This document shows positions 35,711-41,117 of a DNA stretch of 41,117 nucleotides, in pieces (the first letter of the stretch is position 1; each line of letters opens with the position of its first letter). The notes under the pieces were generated by a model. It had not been told where the DNA came from. It worked only from the letters and a program-made list of their open reading frames with translations, and made no database searches. Source of the stretch: Gammaproteobacteria bacterium (GTDB taxonomy: Bacteria; Pseudomonadota; Gammaproteobacteria; Steroidobacterales; JABDKV01). The stretch lies in NCBI GenBank assembly GCA_024638445.1, contig JAHEKH010000016.1, positions 1 to 41,117 of the forward strand, in the 5' to 3' direction. Made by a program: the position numbers and the translations under genes.

Positions 35711-36871
35711 ATGGAACGAGACCAGGCAATTAAGCTCATGCGTGAGCTGCTGCAAAAGATGGTCGACAGCGAGGCCTCGGATCTTTTTATTACCGCGGGC
35801 TTTCCGCCGGCTCTCAAGGTCGACGGGCTCGTCAAACCGGTGGCCCAGACCGGTCTGACCGCTACCCAGAGCGCCGCGCTCGTCCGTTCGATCATGAACG
35901 ACAAGCAGAGCAAGGAATTCGATTCCACCAAGGAATGCAATTTCGCCATCAGCCCCAAGCCGATTGGCCGGTTTCGCGTCAACGCGTTTATCCAGCAAGG
36001 CATGATGGGCGCAGTCCTGCGCCGGATCACCACCGATATCCCTGAATTCGATCAGCTGCGGCTGCCACCGATTCTCAAGGACGTGGTGATGGGTAAACGC
36101 GGGCTGGTGATCATCGTCGGCGGCACCGGTTCGGGTAAGTCCACCACGCTGGCGGCGATGATCGGTCACCGCAACGCGAACTCCCGGGGACACATTGTCA
36201 CGATCGAGGACCCGGTCGAATACGTGCATCCCCACCTGGGTTGCGTGATAACCCAGCGTGAGGTCGGGGTCGATACCGACTCCTGGCACATGGCATTGAA
36301 AAACACCTTGCGCCAGGCGCCCGACGTCATCCTGATCGGCGAGATTCGCGATCGCGACACAATGGAGTACGGCGTCCAGTTCGCGGAAACCGGTCACCTG
36401 TGCCTGGCTACGCTGCACGCCAACAGCGCCAACCAGGCGCTCGACCGGATCATCAACTTCTTCCCCGAGGAGCGCCGCGACCAGCTGCTGATGGACCTGT
36501 CGCTCAACATCAAGGGGCTGATTTCGCAGCGCCTGATCCCGCTGGAAAACGGCACCGGCCGGATTGCCGCGATGGAAATCATGCTGAATTCGCCGCTCAT
36601 CGCCGACCTGATCTTCAAGGGCGAGGTAGCCCAGATCAAGGAAGTCATGGCCAAGTCCAACCGGCTTGGCATGAAGACCTTTGACCAGGCGTTGTTCGAT
36701 CTTTACGAAGAAGGCCTGATTGCCTACGAAGACGCGTTGCGCAATGCAGACTCGAAGAACGAGCTGCGGCTGCGTATCAAGCTGGAGAGCAAGCGCGAGT
36801 TCCAGGCTAGCGAAGAGGGCGGCCAGTCACTTCGTATCATGGACAATGAGTCAGGCGGCTCGCACTTCTGA
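35711..36871 (+). CDS. pilU: Type IV pilus ATPase PilU
   Basis: ASDLFITAGFPPALKVDG; GGTGSGKSTTLAAMIGHRN; LATLHANSANQALDRIINFFPEERRDQLLMDLS. Confidence 0.95.
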   Translation: MERDQAIKLMRELLQKMVDSEASDLFITAGFPPALKVDGLVKPVAQTGLTATQSAALVRSIMNDKQSKEFDSTKECNFAISPKPIGRFRVNAFIQQGMMGAVLRRITTDIPEFDQLRLPPILKDVVMGKRGLVIIVGGTGSGKSTTLAAMIGHRNANSRGHIVTIEDPVEYVHPHLGCVITQREVGVDTDSWHMALKNTLRQAPDVILIGEIRDRDTMEYGVQFAETGHLCLATLHANSANQALDRIINFFPEERRDQLLMDLSLNIKGLISQRLIPLENGTGRIAAMEIMLNSPLIADLIFKGEVAQIKEVMAKSNRLGMKTFDQALFDLYEEGLIAYEDALRNADSKNELRLRIKLESKREFQASEEGGQSLRIMDNESGGSHF

Positions 36872-36885
36872 TCGCCGGAACCTGA

Positions 36886-37941
36886 ATGAATACAGAACCA
36901 CTGTTCAAGCTGATGGTGGAGAAGCAGGCGTCTGACCTGTTTTTCACCCCCTACGCCCCCGTGATGGTCAAGATCGAGGGCAAGATCATTCCGGTCAACC
37001 AGACCGAGCTGACACCGAAGATGATCAAGCAGGCGGCGCTCGCGTTGATGAACGACGACCAGGTCGACACCTTCGCCCGCGAGCTGGAGATCGATTTCGC
37101 GATCTCCGAGCCCGGCCTGGGCCGCTTTCGTGTCAACGTGTTTCACCAGCGTGGCAACCCGGCCATGGTCATGCGTTACATCACCGGCGAGCTGCCGCGG
37201 CTCGATGAGCTGGGTGTCCCCCAGGTCCTGAAAGACTTGTCAATGCGCAAGCGCGGCATGATCCTGATGGTCGGCGCAACCGGCTCGGGTAAGTCCACGA
37301 CGCTGGCGGGGATGATCAATCACCGCAACGAGAACAGCGCCAACCATATCCTCACGATCGAGGACCCTATTGAATTCCTGCACCCGAACAAGCGCTCGAT
37401 CATCAACCAGCGTGAGATCGGCGTCGACACCAAGTCGTATGCAAGGGCGCTGAAAAGCGCAATGCGCGAGGCGCCCGACGTCATTCTCGTCGGCGAAATT
37501 CGCGAGCGTGAAACCATGGAGGCCGCGATTGCCCTCGCCGGCACCGGTCACCTGGCCATCTCGACCCTGCACGCCAACAACACGGCCGAAACCCTCGACC
37601 GGATCATCAACATGTTCCCGCAGGCCCAGCACGCCCAGATCCTGATGGACCTGGCGCAATATCTGCGGGCAATCGTTTCGCAGCGGCTGGTCCCGGCCAA
37701 AGACGGCAAGCGGGTGGCCGCGGTCGAGGTCATGATCAATACGCCGCACATCGCCGACCTGATCAAGGCCGGCGATATCCATGGCGTGAAAGAGGCGCAT
37801 CGCGACAGCTCCGAGCCGGGGATGCAGACTTTCGACGATTCGCTCTACCAGCTGTATCGTGACGGCCGTATCGAGCTGGAGGCTGCGTTGCTCAACGCCG
37901 ACTCGCGCGCCAACCTGGAAGCGAAGATCAATTTCGGCTGA
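36886..37941 (+). CDS. Third PilT/PilU-family ATPase (PilU-like paralogue)
   Basis: LMVEKQASDLFFTPYAPVMVKIEG; GATGSGKSTTLAGMINHRN; STLHANNTAETLDRIINMFPQAQHAQILMDLA. Confidence 0.93.
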   Translation: MNTEPLFKLMVEKQASDLFFTPYAPVMVKIEGKIIPVNQTELTPKMIKQAALALMNDDQVDTFARELEIDFAISEPGLGRFRVNVFHQRGNPAMVMRYITGELPRLDELGVPQVLKDLSMRKRGMILMVGATGSGKSTTLAGMINHRNENSANHILTIEDPIEFLHPNKRSIINQREIGVDTKSYARALKSAMREAPDVILVGEIRERETMEAAIALAGTGHLAISTLHANNTAETLDRIINMFPQAQHAQILMDLAQYLRAIVSQRLVPAKDGKRVAAVEVMINTPHIADLIKAGDIHGVKEAHRDSSEPGMQTFDDSLYQLYRDGRIELEAALLNADSRANLEAKINFG

Positions 37942-37965
37942 TAGCCATTGATCGCAAGAACCGAA

Positions 37966-37989
37966 GGGACGGCCCGGCCGTCCCTTTTT
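37966..37989 (+). terminator. Intrinsic terminator of the pilT-pilU-pilU2 operon
   Basis: GGGACGGC-CCG-GCCGTCCC-TTTTT. Confidence 0.9.
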
Positions 37990-38001
37990 CGTTTCAGGCG
38001 A

Positions 38002-38883
38002 TCAGAACACCAGGGCGGCGTCGAAGACCGGCCCGTCCACGCAGACGCGTTTCATCGCCAGGCCCTCGGGGGTGCGAACTTCCACCGCGCAGCCGGCGCA
38101 GCCACCGACCGCGCAGGCCATGTATTCCTCCAGCGAGACCTGGCAGGGCAGATCGAAATCGCGCGCAACGCCGGCGGCCGCGCGCAGCATCGGTGTCGGC
38201 CCGCAGGCGAAAATCTCGATCTCGTTTCGCGTTGTTTCATCGAGCGAATCCAGCCACACACGGGCCAGCTCGGTGACAAAACCGTCGTAGCAGCCGGCAA
38301 AACCGCTGAAACTGGCCAACCGGCTGGGGATACCCCAGTCGTCGAGTAGCGGCATGCAGCCAATGACACCATCGGGGATCCCGGGCACCAGGAGTTTCGA
38401 CGGGCGAGTGCGAAACGGAAAAGGAATTTCCGAACCCATGAACACCATGGGGTTCCAGCGGCCGGAATCGTTTTTCAGCCACTCGGAGAGAAACACCATC
38501 GGCGGGATGCCGACACCGCCACCGATCAGGACGGTCCGTGGGCGCTCCGGGTGCGGGCGAAACGGCTGGCCGATCGGGCCGATCAGGCTCACGGTGTCGC
38601 CGGGACGACGCGAGGCGAGATGACGCAGGCCGTCGCCGACAATCTTGTAGAGAAACTCCACCCAGCCGGCGTCAGCATCGGCCCGCATGATCGACAGCGG
38701 CCGGCGCATCGGGACTGCCGGGTCGCAGGTGAGATGGCCAAAGCAACCCGGTTGCGCGCGGGCAGCGCATTTCGGTGCCTCGAGACGCAGCACGAACTGG
38801 TCTCCGGGATACGCGCGCTGCTCCACGACGACGCCTTCCTCGACGTGGATCGTGCCGCGATGAGGTTTATCGTTGGTCATCAA
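38002..38883 (-). CDS. PyrK-like dihydroorotate dehydrogenase electron-transfer flavoprotein
   Basis: FAD/NAD reductase fold (RRPLSIMRAD, GPIGQPF, VLIGGGVGIPP); C-terminal 2Fe-2S motif CAVGGCAGCAVEVRTPEGLAMKRVCVDGPVF. Confidence 0.9.
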   Translation of the reverse strand: MMTNDKPHRGTIHVEEGVVVEQRAYPGDQFVLRLEAPKCAARAQPGCFGHLTCDPAVPMRRPLSIMRADADAGWVEFLYKIVGDGLRHLASRRPGDTVSLIGPIGQPFRPHPERPRTVLIGGGVGIPPMVFLSEWLKNDSGRWNPMVFMGSEIPFPFRTRPSKLLVPGIPDGVIGCMPLLDDWGIPSRLASFSGFAGCYDGFVTELARVWLDSLDETTRNEIEIFACGPTPMLRAAAGVARDFDLPCQVSLEEYMACAVGGCAGCAVEVRTPEGLAMKRVCVDGPVFDAALVF

Positions 38884-39344
38884 TCGTGCCTTTCGTGCCC
38901 GGTTTGTGCCAGCCAGCTTTCCAGGATCAGTCGCGCCGCAATACGGTCACTGTCATCGCGCCTGACCCGGCGACGCAGCATCCCGCTTCTGCGCTGATGA
39001 CGCAACTCGGCATCCGCTTCCCGGGAGGTCAGGCTCTCGTCGACAAGTTCGACCGGCAGCCCGTAGCGCTCGCCCAGCGCCGCACCGAAAGCACGGGCGG
39101 CCTTGCCGGTGTCGCTCTCGCGGCCGTCGGCGTGGTGCGGGACACCGACCACGAGCACGACAGGTCGCCATTCCCCGACCAGTGAATCCAGCTTTGCCCA
39201 GTCGGGCTCGCCGTCGCGCGCCGCGACCGTATCGAGACCGGATGCCGTGCGGGGTTCGCGCTCGCCAACCGCGACGCCAATGCGGCGGCCACCGTAGTCA
39301 AAAGCCAGGATCGTACCGCGCGGCGGAACGCCGGACGGATTCAC
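38880..39344 (-). CDS. ruvX: RuvX/YqgF pre-16S rRNA nuclease
   Basis: ILAFDYGGRRIGVAVGE; VVLVVGVPHHADGRESDT; VELVDESLTSREAD; GTG start overlapping the yqgE stop. Confidence 0.95.
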   Translation of the reverse strand: MNPSGVPPRGTILAFDYGGRRIGVAVGEREPRTASGLDTVAARDGEPDWAKLDSLVGEWRPVVLVVGVPHHADGRESDTGKAARAFGAALGERYGLPVELVDESLTSREADAELRHQRRSGMLRRRVRRDDSDRIAARLILESWLAQTGHERHD

Positions 39345-39904
39345 GCGTGGCCGGCCTCGCTGGAGATGCGGTCTATATCGACGCCGACCAGCTGCGCGGC
39401 CGCCTGCCAGCGGTTGTCGTAGGGCGTGGAGAAGATGATTTCGCCGCTGGCCGGAACGCTGAGCCAGGCGTTGGCCTGCATTTCGGCCTCGAGCTGACCG
39501 GCCGTCCAGCCGGCGTAACCGAGGGCCACCAGCGATTCCTGGGGCCCGTCGCCGCTGGCAATTGCCGTCAGGATATCGCGGGAGGTCGTCACGCCGATCT
39601 CGTCGGAGACGCGCAACGTGGATTCCCATTCGTTGTCGGGGTGGTGCAGAACAAAGCCGCGCTCCTGCTGCACCGGACCGCCGTTGAGCACGTGGCGCTC
39701 GGCGACTTCGCTGGCCGGTTCGCTCAGCTCGAGCTGCTCGAATATCTCGCCCATCTTCACGGTCATCGGCCGATTGATGACAATGCCCAGCGCACCGTCC
39801 TGGTTGTGTTCGCAAATCAGTGTGACGGTACGCTTGAAGTTCGGGTCGCCCAGTGCCGGCATGGCGATGAGCAGCTGGTTGGTAAGTCCGTCGAAAGCGT
39901 TCAT
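39341..39904 (-). CDS. yqgE: YqgE/AlgH family protein (UPF0301)
   Basis: LTNQLLIAMPALGDPNFKRTVTLICEHNQDGALGIVINRPM; LNGGPVQQERGFVLH; LGYAGWTAGQLE. Confidence 0.96.
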   Translation of the reverse strand: MNAFDGLTNQLLIAMPALGDPNFKRTVTLICEHNQDGALGIVINRPMTVKMGEIFEQLELSEPASEVAERHVLNGGPVQQERGFVLHHPDNEWESTLRVSDEIGVTTSRDILTAIASGDGPQESLVALGYAGWTAGQLEAEMQANAWLSVPASGEIIFSTPYDNRWQAAAQLVGVDIDRISSEAGHA

Positions 39905-39920
39905 GTCTCCAGTATCCACG

Positions 39921-39938
39921 TTGTCAGGTTCCTGACAA
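39921..39938. repeat. Perfect palindrome TTGTCAGG-TT-CCTGACAA
   Basis: 18-nt element with perfect 8-bp arms between yqgE and the tonB-like gene. Confidence 0.85.
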
Positions 39939-39942
39939 GCGC

Positions 39943-40869
39943 TTAGACATCCGAGTCGGGCCGGGGTTTCACCGCCGCTGACTGGCCCTCGATAAACTGC
40001 CATTCATAGACGAAACGCAGGACATCGTATTGATTTTGCAGGTCTATCGGGAATGGATCGAAAGGGGAAGACATGCGCAGTATCTGTACTGCTGCTTCGT
40101 CTACCGCGCGAACCCGCGACGAACGGCGAACGACGATATCGTGCAGGTGGCCGTCAGAGCGCACCGCCACTTCCAGTACGGGGTTCTCGGCGCGCGCCCC
40201 GAGTTCATTCAGCGCGGGGAAGTTCAGTGTGCCGACCTGCTCGATCTTGCGTTTCCAGCCGGCCAGGTAGCCGGCAATCTCCGATTCACGCGTGCTGACC
40301 GAAACGATTTTCTCGCGCGGGTCGTCGTCGCGGCTGCGGGTTTCGTCGTAGACGTCGCTCAGCGGCACATCCAGCGACGGCGCGCTCTGCATCAGGATGG
40401 CTTCTTCTCGCTGCGAATCGGTTTCGCGCAGCGAGATCAGCGAAAACGCCGACAGTGAGCGGGTAACGACCAGTTCCAGTGTCGGATCCTCCGGCCCCGG
40501 GCGACTGCGTTCCGGTGCGGTGCCATCGGGCACACCGGCGGAATCGGCTGGCGCGGGTTCCGCCGACCGGCTGGCGGGTGTAACCCGCTCGCTGGTGTTG
40601 CCCGCGCCGAGGCTGTTTTCCATCGACAGGTAGCGGGCAGTCTCGTTGGTTTCCGCGGTCGGCGTGATGCTGTTGACCAGCACCACTTCGAGGGTCGGGT
40701 CGACGACGCTGTCCGGGAAGAGGCCGGCGTTGAACGAGATGCCGAGTATCAGCAGGCCATGAAACAGGGTCGCGATGAACAGCGTGGACACCAGCCGGTC
40801 GTTCGCCGCGTTTTCCGCGACGGCGAAACGCATCGATTCGCGGCCTTCGGCGATCAGTTCCTGTTGCAT
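39943..40869 (-). CDS. TonB-like energy transducer
   Basis: Single N-terminal TM; C-terminal TonB-box-binding-like domain NPVLEVAVRSDGHLHDIVVRRSSRVRAVDEAAVQILRMSSPFDPFP. Confidence 0.88.
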   Translation of the reverse strand: MQQELIAEGRESMRFAVAENAANDRLVSTLFIATLFHGLLILGISFNAGLFPDSVVDPTLEVVLVNSITPTAETNETARYLSMENSLGAGNTSERVTPASRSAEPAPADSAGVPDGTAPERSRPGPEDPTLELVVTRSLSAFSLISLRETDSQREEAILMQSAPSLDVPLSDVYDETRSRDDDPREKIVSVSTRESEIAGYLAGWKRKIEQVGTLNFPALNELGARAENPVLEVAVRSDGHLHDIVVRRSSRVRAVDEAAVQILRMSSPFDPFPIDLQNQYDVLRFVYEWQFIEGQSAAVKPRPDSDV

Positions 40870-40944
40870 TACAAAATTATACCGCGCGATTGACCGCAGG
40901 AGCGGCTTCCGGCCGCGATCACTCGGGCTTTTTTGCGAGATTGC

Positions 40945-41021
40945 GCGAGCGATCTGCCGGTACCTTTCATTGCTGCCGAGGATCTGACGTCATCAAAGAA
41001 AGGCACCGGCAGCTCTCTCGC
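40945..41021. repeat. Imperfect inverted repeat (21/24 arms)
   Basis: GCGAGCGATCTGCCGGTACCTTTC (40945-40968) vs GAAAGGCACCGGCAGCTCTCTCGC (40998-41021). Confidence 0.8.
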
Positions 41022-41117
41022 TGGGGCTGTTGCAAGCCTGGGGGGATTCCCGGTCGGGGCAGCTTGCTGCGGCGACGCCTGGGGTGTTGTGGCGAGATTG
41101 CGCCAGCGAGCTGGCGG

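Noticed and set aside
34958-36418. 486-aa minus-strand ORF
   Set aside because: Antisense shadow of pilT and pilU, which have unmistakable domain motifs; product has no recognisable features.

Overview
The window looks like chromosomal DNA from a GC-rich gammaproteobacterium; this is inferred from the gene content and the conserved yggS-proC-yggT-yggU / pilT-pilU / ruvX-yqgE neighbourhood. Main blocks, left to right: a dCache-like/GGDEF diguanylate cyclase; PepQ prolidase; a small Cys-containing protein whose leader carries a c-di-GMP-I (GEMM) riboswitch; a VPLPA-CTERM-type surface protein; a class III aminotransferase; an isolated ThsB-like TIR-fold protein; a diheme cytochrome c; a complete seven-gene Alternative Complex III operon with ActB split into B1 and B2; an SRPBCC-CBS fusion; a DUF4332 protein; an Ada-like methyltransferase; a small-protein/actin-like (ParM-type) cluster; MsrB; an amidohydrolase; an OmpA/HhH envelope pair; an antiporter-hydrolase-TerB operon; an HU-like protein; the yggS-proC-yggT-yggU block; three tandem PilT/PilU ATPases; an orphan PyrK-like flavoprotein; RuvX; YqgE; and a TonB-like protein. 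The strongest unlisted signals are (i) the c-di-GMP-I riboswitch on the minus strand near 4041-4121, followed by alternative hairpins and a terminator-like stem just before the start codon of an uncharacterised gene, and (ii) four near-consensus CRP-type 16-mers (TGTGA-N6-TCACA), each intergenic and each centred exactly 41.5 bp from the start site implied by a -10-like hexamer. These precede the diguanylate cyclase, the riboswitch leader, the small membrane protein upstream of the actin-like gene, and a 324-aa unknown protein. Together they suggest a local cAMP/CRP and c-di-GMP regulatory circuit. No CRISPR array, tRNA, rRNA or transposase was recognised.
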